Of a stretch of DNA of 64,000 nucleotides, positions 34,397-43,015 are shown in pieces (the first letter of the stretch is position 1; every line of letters starts with the position of its first letter). This DNA is from Sediminibacterium sp. (lineage in GTDB: Bacteria; Bacteroidota; Bacteroidia; Chitinophagales; Chitinophagaceae): positions 774,104 to 838,103 of the forward strand of contig JAFWCB010000005.1 in the NCBI GenBank assembly GCA_017537025.1, given 5' to 3'. The position numbers were made by a program, and so were the translations under genes. The notes under the pieces were generated by a model. It saw only the letters and a program-made list of their open reading frames with translations, ran no database searches and was not told the origin of the DNA.

Positions 34397-34663
34397 ATGA
34401 CTATAGACTATAAAAAACTAGCCAAAGAAGCAGCAACAGCAACTAATAAAGAGTATGCAGATCGAATAGCATTACTCACTAATTTTAAGTCGGCCGAAAT
34501 TCAAAAGATTATTCAACAGAACAATATTGATAAAGAAGATTTTTTGAAATTAATAGAGGTCATAAAAAATGATACACTCGATAATGAGAAAAAAGCCGTG
34601 GCTATTCAAGAAATCAATAAAGGGCTGGAAACTGTTATTTCTTTAGTAGGTAAGCTTATATAG
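34397..34663 (+). CDS. Small helical protein of unknown function
   Basis: 88 aa, no signal peptide, acidic and basic residues alternating as in an amphipathic helical protein (KLAKEAATATNKEYADRIALL, IQKIIQQNNIDKEDFLKLIEVIKNDTLDNEKKAVAIQEI). It lies between the lipoprotein and a membrane protein with gaps of 4 and 1 bp, so it is surely co-transcribed. No family recognised. Confidence 0.65.
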   Translation: MTIDYKKLAKEAATATNKEYADRIALLTNFKSAEIQKIIQQNNIDKEDFLKLIEVIKNDTLDNEKKAVAIQEINKGLETVISLVGKLI

Positions 34664-34664
34664 T

Positions 34665-35336
34665 ATGAATGAAAAAGAAAAAATACTGCGGGTTTTTATT
34701 GGTTTAGCCGGATTGGCATTGCCGCTCGTTTTATACGCAACACTATTTATTACAGATCATTTTATAGGCACACTTCCTTCCATCAGTCACTATTTTTTTA
34801 CAAAAGCCAACCCATTTTTCTCCCTAATTCTTGGCTATGTGGCTATTACACTCATTATTTATAAAGGCTATGATCAAACAGACGATACAATAAGCTTGAT
34901 AGCCGGGATAGCAGCATTGGTGGTTATCATTTTTCCTACTGCAAACCTCTATAGCCTGGAAAATGGAATCTATAGACCTTATACTATTGCGCAATTACCC
35001 GACTCATCATGGCGACCTGTTCTGCATCTGGTAGCAGCAGGAATTTTTTTATTGTGTTTGGCTATTATGGCTGCTTTTCAATTTACGCAAACGGCCACAT
35101 TGCATGGTGTACCTGTAAAACCTATTACGGCGGATAAGCGTAAGCGAAATATGTTTTATAGAACTTCGGCAAGCATTATCCTCTTGTGTATGGTATTAAT
35201 CGTTTTGGGCTCAAACGGAATTTTGATATCAGCAAACTATTATATAAGCCATCAACTCACTTTTTGGTTCGAAAGTGTTGCTGTATGGGCTTTTGCATTG
35301 AGCTGGCTGGTGAAGGGGCTTTGGGCAACTAAGTAA
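34665..35336 (+). CDS. Integral membrane protein of unknown function (about six TM)
   Basis: 223 aa with about six hydrophobic segments (FIGLAGLALPLVLYATLFI, PFFSLILGYVAITLIIY, TISLIAGIAALVVIIFPTANL, PVLHLVAAGIFLLCLAIMAA, ASIILLCMVLIVLGSNGILI, VAVWAFALSWLVKGLW). Layout and the SISHYF motif after the first helix loosely recall DUF998-like proteins, but the assignment is weak. It is the last gene of the unit starting at 33781 and ends at 35336, with the XRE gene on the opposite strand ending at 35337 (no gap). Confidence 0.7.
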   Translation: MNEKEKILRVFIGLAGLALPLVLYATLFITDHFIGTLPSISHYFFTKANPFFSLILGYVAITLIIYKGYDQTDDTISLIAGIAALVVIIFPTANLYSLENGIYRPYTIAQLPDSSWRPVLHLVAAGIFLLCLAIMAAFQFTQTATLHGVPVKPITADKRKRNMFYRTSASIILLCMVLIVLGSNGILISANYYISHQLTFWFESVAVWAFALSWLVKGLWATK

Positions 35337-35561
35337 CTAGGTAAATAAGTCGGTTATTTCAATGTCGAGTCCTTCACAAATTTGCATTAGGTATAAATAC
35401 GTAGGGTTTATATCACCCAGTTCAACTCTCGATATAGATTGTGGATCTTTATCTACCCGATAACCTAATTCTTTTAATGTAAGCCCTTTAGCTTGCCTAA
35501 TTGATTTAAGTTTTTCACCTAAATGCTTTAATAGTATTTTTTGCTTTTTACTAACGGGCAT
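35337..35561 (-). CDS. XRE-family helix-turn-helix regulator
   Basis: 74 aa, essentially one Cro/CI-type HTH domain (LGEKLKSIRQAKGLTLKELGYRVDKDPQSISRVELGDINPTYLYLMQICEGLDIEITDLF). A short TCAAC-n6-GTTGA inverted repeat at 35595-35610, just upstream of its start, could be its operator. Targets are unknown; the divergent small gene at 35703 is the nearest candidate. Confidence 0.88.
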   Translation of the reverse strand: MPVSKKQKILLKHLGEKLKSIRQAKGLTLKELGYRVDKDPQSISRVELGDINPTYLYLMQICEGLDIEITDLFT

Positions 35562-35594
35562 CGCCCAAAGTATTTATTCAATACAAAAAACTTA

Positions 35595-35610
35595 TCAACA
35601 TATACGTTGA
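35595..35610. promoter_or_regulatory. Inverted repeat upstream of the XRE gene
   Basis: TCAAC and GTTGA arms with a 6-bp spacer, 34 bp before the XRE start. Size and location suit an XRE operator, but arms of 5 bp may arise by chance. Confidence 0.3.
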
Positions 35611-35702
35611 ATATAATCTTTCTTTCGTATAATTGTACCATTATATATTTTACTAGCATTACCCCCCAACATTTGCTATTCGTATTTATTAAACCCATTC
35701 GC

Positions 35703-35969
35703 ATGAAAGCTTTGTGTTTAAATAGGGAATTGTGGGTACAGCGCTCAACTGTACCAAGCGAAACACTCGATGTAATGCTTTGTCGTTTACGCAAAAGAAA
35801 AATATTGGCCTACCATACAGGAACCATTCAATCTAAGCCGTATTGGCAAACCATTACCATCTCCACGGCAGTTAAAATGAAAAACTATACTATCCTCATT
35901 CATCCACTTGGCACCGCTTGGTGTTTATTAAAAACCCAATTCGCCAAAAAACCGAAGAACCCCGTATAG
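35703..35969 (+). CDS. Small hypothetical protein
   Basis: 88 aa from ATG 35703 (MKALCLNRELWVQRSTVPSE). The open frame begins at 35541, but the earlier part overlaps the XRE gene and reads as non-coding. The middle (ETLDVMLCRLRKRKILAYHTG) is basic. No signal peptide and no known family. It sits 49 bp upstream of a SusC gene and may share its transcript. Coding status is uncertain. Confidence 0.35.
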   Translation: MKALCLNRELWVQRSTVPSETLDVMLCRLRKRKILAYHTGTIQSKPYWQTITISTAVKMKNYTILIHPLGTAWCLLKTQFAKKPKNPV

Positions 35970-36018
35970 TATTAGCACCCACTCCGGTATTTATTTTTTA
36001 ACCAATTAACTGCAAAAA

Positions 36019-39000
36019 ATGAAAAAAATTTGCTTACTGGCATTGCTTTGCCTGTACTATAACTTATCTCATGGCCAAACAATACTTAAAGGGCAGGTGC
36101 AAGCTGCTACTACAAATAATCCGATATCAGAAGCGCTCATTTATCTTTCCAAAGCGCGCAAACAAACAATTACAAAGACCGATGGCAGCTTTGAACTAAG
36201 TACAGTTATTTATCCGGATACACTTATAATAAGTATTACCGGTTATACCACACAACGGATTGTAGTTAACAGTAATAATTATCTCAACATCATACTACAA
36301 CCCAATAGCACCAACTTAGTAGATGTAGAAGTACAAACAGGGTATCAATCAGTTTCTATTGAAAGAGCTACCGGCTCCTTCGCTAAAATAAACAATGAAT
36401 TGCTCAACCGAAAAGTAGGGGCTACTATTTTAGAAAGATTAGATGGCATTGCATCGGGGCTCATTTTTAATCGGAACCGTACAGCTAATGCAAATGAATC
36501 GGCGATTCAAATACGCGGCAGGAGTACCATACTCGCTAACACACAACCATTGATTGTAGTAGATAATTTTCCGTATGAAGGAGATATTAACCAAATAAAT
36601 CCCAATGATATCGAATCTATCACCTTATTGAAAGATGCGGCTGCATCATCTATTTGGGGTGTACGTGCTGGCAATGGTGTTATTGTTATTACTACCAAAA
36701 AAGGAAGGGTATCTGCAGCACCGCGTATACAATTCAACACCAACCTTACCTATGGTGAAAAACCAAATCTCTATTACCAGCCACTGGCAACGGGTGCCTC
36801 CATTATAGAAATGGAATCGGCACTTTTTGCAAGAGGTTTTTATAATGGTAGAATTGGGCAACGTTTTCCGGGACTCTCTCCCGCTGTTGTTATTTTTAAC
36901 GATCGAAGAAATAACCTTATCTCAGCCGCCGATTCTGCAACACAAATACAACGGTTAGCGGGGGTAGATAATAGAAGCGAGTTAACCGATTATTTTTATC
37001 GTACCACTATTGCCCAACAATATGCTTTGAATATTTCGGGCGGGGGAGAAAGGATACAATATTATTTTTCTGCCGGTTGGGATGATTCAAGATTTGCGCA
37101 ATTAGGGAGTAGTCAAAACAGGGTTAGCTTACGCAATCGTACACAAATACATGTTATCCCCAATAAACTCAGTTTTAGCAGCGACCTCAATTTTACAACA
37201 AGCACAACGGCTAATCCCTCATCAGCCTATTTAAACAACTTCTCGCTTTATCAATCATTAGTAGGAGCTAATGGTACTGCATTACCTGTTTACAGAGATT
37301 ATACCAAAGCTTGGCTCGATACCATTGGTCAAGGCCAGTTATTACCTTGGCATAATAAACCCTACGATGATATCTTAAACAATAATAATACGACAATAAG
37401 GGTAGATACGCGGGTATTACTATCGCTACAATACAATATTATAAAGGGTTTACAAGTACAAGCATCCTATCAGTTAGAAAAAGGGAATAGTGAGGGTAGA
37501 AATATACAATCCATCGATACCTATGCAACCCGTGATATCATCAATAGATTTACCCAACCGAATTATATTACCGGCATTCCTTCCCGTGCCATTCCTTTAG
37601 GAGATATTATTGATAGAAATAACCAAAGCCTAGCAAGTAATAATAGCAGGCTACAATTTAATTACCAAACCAAATGGGGTGCCGATCATCGGTTAGATGT
37701 ATTAGGTGGTACAGAAATAAGACAGATCATTACCAAAAGATCATCTTATAGAAGATATGGGTATACCCAAGATAATGAAACAGATATTGATGTAAATCCG
37801 ATCACACTATTTCCTACCCTGCCGTCTAATTTTAATTCACGGATCTCCATCAATAATACGCAAAGCCAAACAGTAGATCGATTTATTTCTTGGTTTGGGA
37901 ATGCGGGCTATAGTTATAAAGAAAAATACCAACTGAATCTTAGTGTACGTAACGATGCATCAAATTTATTTGGCGTCAATACAAATCAACAAAGCGTTCC
38001 CTTATGGTCGGCAGGTATGGGCTGGGCATTACATAAAGAAAACTGGTTTCGATCTTCTTTATTCAATCAATTAAAGCTAAGAGCCACTTATGGCGTAAGT
38101 GGTAATATTGATAAAACAACTACTGCTTTTACCACAGCCATATTAGGTATATCCAGTGTGTTTGCACAACCGGCTGCAGCTATTCTCAATCCACCCAATC
38201 CTAATTTATCGTGGGAGCAAATTTATATGCTCAATTTGGCGATTGATTTCTCATTACTAAAAAACAGGGTCAATGGTAGTGTAGAGTATTATATAAAAAA
38301 AGGAAAGGATTTAATTGGGGCAAGCCCGGTGGCACCACAAACAGGGGTTAGCCAATTCAGGCAAAATATTGCCAACCAACAAACCAAGGGTGTAGATATT
38401 ACCCTCAATGCCCATATTATTAAATCACCCATCAATTGGAATACGCAACTTTTATTCAGTTATAATGCTGATGAAATTACGCGTTACCTGGTAAGGCCAG
38501 GTCAAGTAAAAGCCTATATCACTAATATTACCAGTAACCCATTAGAAGGTAAACCATGGTCGGCTATTTTTGCATATCCATGGGCGGGGCTCGACCCATC
38601 TACGGGTGCGGCACAGGGTCTGTTGGCCGATACGGTTAGTAAGAATTATACCAGATTAATTAGTCCGGCCGGTACAGGCGAGCTGCAATATTTTGGTTCA
38701 GGTAGGCCCACTATTTTTGGTAATTGGAGAAATGATATTGCGTATAAAAACTGGTCGATCTCTCTCAACTTCGTGTATTCCCTGGGTTATTATTTTAGAA
38801 GAAATTCAATTTTATATAATAATGCTTTTAATAGCTCATTAGGAGGTATACCTGTTTTACATGCCGATTATGATCGGCGATGGAGAACACCCGGCGATGA
38901 ACAAAATACACAGATACCTGCACTCACGTATCCGGCAATACCGGCTGCAGATGAGTTTTATCAATACTCCTCTGCGTTAGTAGAAAGAGGGGATCATATT

Positions 39001-39201
39001 CGCATACGAGATATCCGAGTAAGTTGGGATATGCCCATAAAGAACCAGCAATTCATGTGGCTAAAAGCTTGTAAGCTATATGCCTATATAAACAATATTG
39101 GTATTATTTGGCGCGCCAACAAACAAGGTATAGACCCCGATAATATTACAGGCTTTCCTACGCCACGAACTTATGCAATAGGGGTACAACTCGATTTTTA
39201 A
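36019..39201 (+). CDS. SusC/RagA-family TonB-linked outer-membrane protein
   Basis: 1060 aa. Signal peptide (ending SHGQ), then a carboxypeptidase-like domain (residues about 22-100: LKGQVQAATTNNPISEALIYL, KTDGSFELS, DTLIISITGY). The plug follows with SIERATGSFAKINNELL, SAIQIRGRSTILANTQPLIVVDNFPYEG and the SusC signature DIESITLLKDAAASSIWGVRAGNGVIVITTKKG. The barrel runs to a terminal RTYAIGVQLDF. SusC proteins import glycans or peptides across the outer membrane with a SusD lid; that lid is the next gene, 17 bp downstream, followed by a thioredoxin-fold protein. The ligand is unknown, and no glycosidase is in the operon. Confidence 0.93.
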   Translation: MKKICLLALLCLYYNLSHGQTILKGQVQAATTNNPISEALIYLSKARKQTITKTDGSFELSTVIYPDTLIISITGYTTQRIVVNSNNYLNIILQPNSTNLVDVEVQTGYQSVSIERATGSFAKINNELLNRKVGATILERLDGIASGLIFNRNRTANANESAIQIRGRSTILANTQPLIVVDNFPYEGDINQINPNDIESITLLKDAAASSIWGVRAGNGVIVITTKKGRVSAAPRIQFNTNLTYGEKPNLYYQPLATGASIIEMESALFARGFYNGRIGQRFPGLSPAVVIFNDRRNNLISAADSATQIQRLAGVDNRSELTDYFYRTTIAQQYALNISGGGERIQYYFSAGWDDSRFAQLGSSQNRVSLRNRTQIHVIPNKLSFSSDLNFTTSTTANPSSAYLNNFSLYQSLVGANGTALPVYRDYTKAWLDTIGQGQLLPWHNKPYDDILNNNNTTIRVDTRVLLSLQYNIIKGLQVQASYQLEKGNSEGRNIQSIDTYATRDIINRFTQPNYITGIPSRAIPLGDIIDRNNQSLASNNSRLQFNYQTKWGADHRLDVLGGTEIRQIITKRSSYRRYGYTQDNETDIDVNPITLFPTLPSNFNSRISINNTQSQTVDRFISWFGNAGYSYKEKYQLNLSVRNDASNLFGVNTNQQSVPLWSAGMGWALHKENWFRSSLFNQLKLRATYGVSGNIDKTTTAFTTAILGISSVFAQPAAAILNPPNPNLSWEQIYMLNLAIDFSLLKNRVNGSVEYYIKKGKDLIGASPVAPQTGVSQFRQNIANQQTKGVDITLNAHIIKSPINWNTQLLFSYNADEITRYLVRPGQVKAYITNITSNPLEGKPWSAIFAYPWAGLDPSTGAAQGLLADTVSKNYTRLISPAGTGELQYFGSGRPTIFGNWRNDIAYKNWSISLNFVYSLGYYFRRNSILYNNAFNSSLGGIPVLHADYDRRWRTPGDEQNTQIPALTYPAIPAADEFYQYSSALVERGDHIRIRDIRVSWDMPIKNQQFMWLKACKLYAYINNIGIIWRANKQGIDPDNITGFPTPRTYAIGVQLDF

Positions 39202-39218
39202 TTTTTAAAAAACTAGTG

Positions 39219-40595
39219 ATGAAAAAACAAATCATAGTATATGTATTCATAGCTGTTTGTGTAATGCAAGTAGCTTGTAATAAAACGGAGTTCTTAGATC
39301 AAAAACCAAACTCAGGTATCATTATACCCACCACATTAACAGATATGCGATTGTTGCTAGATTATACGCAGGTATTTACATTTTCGCCCGGGTTAGGAGA
39401 AATGGCAGCAGATGATTATTATGTATTACCTGCAAATTGGCAGGCATTACCTGCTATTGAGCGCAGCAGTTATATATGGGATGCAGATATATATACTAAT
39501 CAACAGAGTGTAAGTGATTGGTCGTTACCCTATCAACAAATACTCTATTGTAATATTATATTGGAGCAGCTAGAAAAAATAAACCCTGCTAGTACCGAGT
39601 TAACAGAATGGAGAGATATAAAGGGTGCAGCACTTTTTGCAAGAGCCTTTGCATTGAGTGGATTAGTACAACATTTTGCACCTGCTTTTGATAGCAGTAC
39701 CATGACGAGCGATTTGGGCGTACCCATACGCTTGAATACCGATGTAAAAAATTATAGTCAACGTAATACGGTGAAAGAATGTTATGATCAAATTTTTAGT
39801 GATTTACAAACAGCAGTTCCCTTATTACTCCCCTCAGTACCGCCAATAGCCAAGAACAGACCATCACGGCCTGCAGCTTATGCTTTATTGGCGCGTACTG
39901 CTTTGTTTACTTCACAATACGCACAAGCAAAGCTGTATGCGGATAGCTGCTTGCAATTGTATAATACGCTTATAGATTATAATACGGTAAGCACAAGTTC
40001 GGTAACCCCCTTCGATCGATCGCCACAAGAGTCCTTGTATTATAGTCAGGCCATTAGCAGCTATACAATCCTATCAACTATTTCAACCACCACTTTTGTA
40101 GATACCCTGCTGTATAACCAATATGCAAATAACGATTTGCGAAGAGCAATATTTTTTAGAACCATTAGTGGTAATAATATGGGTTTTAAAAGGGGCTATA
40201 CGGGCGCTATTACTATATTCACCGGATTGGCAACTAATGAAGTGTACCTCATACGCGCAGAAGCATTGGCACGTTTAGGGCAAGCAACTGCTGCTATGAC
40301 CGATTTGAATAGTTTATTAAGAAACAGATGGCGAACAGGCACATTTATTCCGCTCACTGCTATTTCTCCGGCCGATGCATTAGCTAAAGTATTGGTAGAA
40401 AGAAGAAAAGAACTGGTATGGCGCGGCTTGCGTTGGCAAGATCTCAAACGCTATAATAAGCAAGGGCAAACCACTACCCTTACGCGCCTTTTAGGTACTA
40501 GCCGCTATACCCTTAGCCCCAATAGTAATAAATATGTATTTGCCATACCGCAAGACGAAATTTCTCAAAGTAACCTTATTCAAAACCCCCGTTAA
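39219..40595 (+). CDS. SusD/RagB-family outer-membrane lipoprotein
   Basis: 458 aa from ATG 39219 (an in-frame GTG at 39216 precedes it). Lipobox Cys20 in MQVACNKTEFLDQKP. The helical SusD fold has TPR-like segments, including DIKGAALFARAFALSGLVQHFAPAF, and the C-terminal EVYLIRAEALARLGQATAAMTDLNSLLRNRW, then VLVERRKELVWRGLRWQDLKRYN, a standard SusD ending. It forms the ligand-capturing lid for the adjacent SusC protein. Confidence 0.92.
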   Translation: MKKQIIVYVFIAVCVMQVACNKTEFLDQKPNSGIIIPTTLTDMRLLLDYTQVFTFSPGLGEMAADDYYVLPANWQALPAIERSSYIWDADIYTNQQSVSDWSLPYQQILYCNIILEQLEKINPASTELTEWRDIKGAALFARAFALSGLVQHFAPAFDSSTMTSDLGVPIRLNTDVKNYSQRNTVKECYDQIFSDLQTAVPLLLPSVPPIAKNRPSRPAAYALLARTALFTSQYAQAKLYADSCLQLYNTLIDYNTVSTSSVTPFDRSPQESLYYSQAISSYTILSTISTTTFVDTLLYNQYANNDLRRAIFFRTISGNNMGFKRGYTGAITIFTGLATNEVYLIRAEALARLGQATAAMTDLNSLLRNRWRTGTFIPLTAISPADALAKVLVERRKELVWRGLRWQDLKRYNKQGQTTTLTRLLGTSRYTLSPNSNKYVFAIPQDEISQSNLIQNPR

Positions 40596-40604
40596 AAATT
40601 AATC

Positions 40605-42104
40605 ATGAAAAAAATAATCTATTTCCTACTATTGGCTATAGGTATCCATAGCCATTTATTTGCCCAGAAAAATACGATAATACAAGGTAAAATTTGGGCA
40701 GCACCAAATGATACAGTAAATGTTTCTATATACTCAATGAAAATCGGATATGAATCTTTAGGAAGTACAGTACAAAGAATAGCTACAAGCAACGGAACTT
40801 TTGAAGCTAAAATCCCAAATCAAACCAAGCCATTTTATTGTACTATAACTACTAAGCGATTGGGGAATTTATTACTAAACGATCTATTGATAGAACCAGG
40901 TGATAGTTTAGTGATAAAAACAAAAGTATCAATAGACGAAATCGCGTCAAAAAAAGGAGACCCCTTTATAATAATAACTGGAAGAAATGCAGATAAAAAT
41001 CAAGTACAACATAATTTAAGGTTTGTTGAAAGATATGGAGCGTATTTTGGAATTAAGCCAATCATTGCAAATATGTACAATAGCTTTAAAGAGGCATATA
41101 GAGATGTTGAAACGAATCATAAAATCAAACAACGATTTTTAGATAGTTTATTGAGTTTGCCGAGTATGTCAATTGATACTGCAGTTCGGGCAGAACTACT
41201 ATTTAATCTTGATTTGGAAAAAGTAGGTTTATTACTTGGAGCATACCGAAATATTTCTGAAAAACTGATTGATAATAATGACTCATTAGGAGCCTACAAT
41301 CAACTAAAGGAAGACTACCGGCTACTTGTTGAATTGCCAATGAAGAAAATAATTGGAGATCAGCAATTTAAGTTTATATCTCCACTTTTTTTGGATGTAG
41401 CAATCATTAAAACTATTGATGAAACAAAAACAAAAAATGGAACTTTCGGTCGGCTGCCTGCCTCATCATTTCTGCCTGCGCTTGAACAATGGCCGGAAAC
41501 CTGCAGGCAGGAAGTAGCAACTTGCCTAGCTACCGTCTTTACACTTAGTGGCTCTAATGTTAGCGACTTGCCTAATATGTATGAGGCTTTAACCCCATTA
41601 CTAACAAAGCCATTTTTAAAAGCTATAATTGAGCAGTACGCCAAAAAATATGCTAAGGGTGTAAGTGTATTTCCTTTTGAACTTGTAGGCGTTGATGGGA
41701 AAAAAATAAATATAACCGCATTTAAAGATAAAGTAGTAGTACTCGATTTTTGGTTTACTGGATGTAGACCCTGTATGGCAATGTCTAAGTTTTTAAAGAA
41801 AGTGAAAGATAAACTTGGGAATAATAATGATATTGTATTTATGAGTATTTGTGTGGATGAAGATAAAGAGAGGTGGTTGAAAAGTGTGGAAGAAGAAGTA
41901 TACACGCATAAAGACTTTGTAAATCTTTATACGAATGGCGAGGGGGTAAAACATTCCTTAGTAAAAAATTACAATATCTCTTTGTATCCGAGGGTAATGA
42001 TTATTGGGAAAAACAATATTCTATCCGAAGCAAGTCCACCAAGATCTGACTCACCAACCAATGTGGATGATTTTATTGCATCAATATTGAAGCTTGTAAA
42101 TTAA
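40605..42104 (+). CDS. Exported TlpA-like thioredoxin-fold protein
   Basis: 499 aa. Signal peptide (ending HLFAQ), then a beta-rich N-terminal region (about 25-105: IIQGKIWAAPNDTVNVSIY, LLIEPGDSLVIKTK) similar to the DUF4369-type domain that precedes many Bacteroidota TlpA proteins. A helical linker follows, and residues about 355-499 form a TlpA/AhpC-type thioredoxin domain with VVVLDFWFTGCRPCMAMSKFL, where C387-R-P-C390 is the redox pair. Probably a periplasmic thiol-disulfide reductase. It is 9 bp behind the SusD gene. A GC-richer patch (41445-41520) encodes RLPASSFLPALEQWPETCRQ and contains CTGCCTGC/GCAGGCAG inverted words. Confidence 0.85.
   Translation: MKKIIYFLLLAIGIHSHLFAQKNTIIQGKIWAAPNDTVNVSIYSMKIGYESLGSTVQRIATSNGTFEAKIPNQTKPFYCTITTKRLGNLLLNDLLIEPGDSLVIKTKVSIDEIASKKGDPFIIITGRNADKNQVQHNLRFVERYGAYFGIKPIIANMYNSFKEAYRDVETNHKIKQRFLDSLLSLPSMSIDTAVRAELLFNLDLEKVGLLLGAYRNISEKLIDNNDSLGAYNQLKEDYRLLVELPMKKIIGDQQFKFISPLFLDVAIIKTIDETKTKNGTFGRLPASSFLPALEQWPETCRQEVATCLATVFTLSGSNVSDLPNMYEALTPLLTKPFLKAIIEQYAKKYAKGVSVFPFELVGVDGKKINITAFKDKVVVLDFWFTGCRPCMAMSKFLKKVKDKLGNNNDIVFMSICVDEDKERWLKSVEEEVYTHKDFVNLYTNGEGVKHSLVKNYNISLYPRVMIIGKNNILSEASPPRSDSPTNVDDFIASILKLVN
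41445..41520 (+). repeat. GC-rich inverted-word segment inside the TlpA-like gene
   Basis: CGGCTGCCTGCCTC, TCTGCCTGCGC and ACCTGCAGGCAGGAAG occur within 76 bp in an otherwise AT-rich gene. CTGCCTGC and GCAGGCAG can pair. It resembles the in-frame palindromic inserts in the kinases but is of a different sequence type; TCTGCAGGCAGA also occurs at about 1011-1022. Confidence 0.4.
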
Positions 42105-42105
42105 A

Positions 42106-42135
42106 GAAGGGGGCAGCGCCCCCTTCTCATTTTTA
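42106..42135. terminator. Bidirectional terminator between convergent genes
   Basis: GAAGGGGGC and GCCCCCTTC form a perfect 9-bp stem with a 3-nt loop, flanked by A-rich and T-rich sequence on both sides. It sits between the stops of the TlpA-like gene (42104) and the DUF6520-like gene (42133). Confidence 0.85.
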
Positions 42136-42387
42136 ACGAATCAATCTAAACTGCTTATCCTGCGTTTGTCCTGGGAGTGGAGTACCGTTAGGTTGATCAT
42201 ACAAGCAATAATCAGAGCCCACTTCACAATTAAAAGTAATACCGATATCACTTGTCTCTACCTGTACCCAACCCACAACCGGATCATTTCCATAAGCTAT
42301 TTGTGGTACTGCTTTAGGTGCAGTGGTAAAAGCGCTGGCTACACCAATAATGAGTGCGCCGAGCAAGAAAACTGAAATCTTTTTCAT
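42133..42387 (-). CDS. DUF6520-like small exported protein
   Basis: 84 aa. Signal peptide MKKISVFLLGALIIGVASAFTT, then a mature part of about 60 aa with exactly two cysteines (TFNCEVGSDYCLYDQPNGTPL). The pattern of a short Chitinophaga/Pedobacter-type exported protein with a Cys pair matches what I know as the DUF6520 family, usually found with a MauE-like membrane protein. Such a gene lies 61 bp upstream on the same strand here. The function is unknown. Confidence 0.7.
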   Translation of the reverse strand: MKKISVFLLGALIIGVASAFTTAPKAVPQIAYGNDPVVGWVQVETSDIGITFNCEVGSDYCLYDQPNGTPLPGQTQDKQFRLIR

Positions 42388-42448
42388 GGTTCAAAGTTTA
42401 ATAATTGTTTATGCCTACTCTTTTATACAGGTTTTCGGCTTCGCCTGA

Positions 42449-42865
42449 TCATGCATGAATATGTTTATGGTATCGAATGGCTATTATACTGAGCATCAAA
42501 AAAAATAAGTTGAGCCATAAATGTGCGACCCACCCCAATGAACCTATAATACCCCCACAGGAGCAAGGCACCCTTTTAAAGAGCCCCAACAAAATGGCTA
42601 TTACGTATAGGGTAAATAATCCCATTAAAGAACCGGCTATATACAAGCCAACCAGCCTGGTTTTATTAAACATCATCAGCAATACTGTTACTAACTCAAT
42701 AATGGGTAAGCCATAAGCCAACGCATCATTCATGATTCGTGGAAATGGCTGGTTACGCATTTCATATAGCGTAGTATCCATGTGCAAGCCTTTACTAAAA
42801 GCGGCGTACGTAAATAATAAAATTAGCAAAGCACAAGCGGTAGTATAGCTGATGGTTTTTAGCAT
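42449..42865 (-). CDS. MauE/DoxX-like redox-associated membrane protein
   Basis: 138 aa with four hydrophobic segments. The pattern is AAFSKGLHMDTTLYEMRNQPFPR after helix 1, PIIELVTVLLMMF, then RVPCSCGGIIGSLGWVAHLWLNLFFL, which fits MauE-like proteins that handle disulfides or vitamin-K-type redox at the membrane. The CSC pair lies at the start of the last loop. Its partner is the DUF6520-like protein downstream. A role in the oxidation state of that small protein, or of the nearby TlpA protein, is inference. Confidence 0.75.
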   Translation of the reverse strand: MLKTISYTTACALLILLFTYAAFSKGLHMDTTLYEMRNQPFPRIMNDALAYGLPIIELVTVLLMMFNKTRLVGLYIAGSLMGLFTLYVIAILLGLFKRVPCSCGGIIGSLGWVAHLWLNLFFLMLSIIAIRYHKHIHA

Positions 42866-42884
42866 ATCATTTTATTGGCTTCTT

Positions 42885-42941
42885 AAAACTATAGTTTTCC
42901 CAAAAAGACAACAAGCAATTACCATATATAGGGTATATACC
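42885..42941. promoter_or_regulatory. Two perfect palindromes in a divergent promoter region
   Basis: AAAACTATAGTTTT (42885-42898, 14 bp) and GGTATATACC (42932-42941) lie in the 150-bp gap between the MauE-like gene and the divergent CPPxCPP gene. They could be operators for both units. Palindromes of AT bases are common by chance, so confidence is low. Confidence 0.35.
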
Positions 42942-43015
42942 GCAAATAATAGAGTAAATCACACCTTGGTAAAAAGTGTTTTCCGTAAGTAGTTTGTTGT
43001 TTCAAAACTTAATAT

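Noticed and set aside
41360-41905. Minus-strand 181-codon open frame inside the TlpA-like gene
   Set aside because: Antisense to a gene with a clear CRPC thioredoxin motif; no family features of its own.
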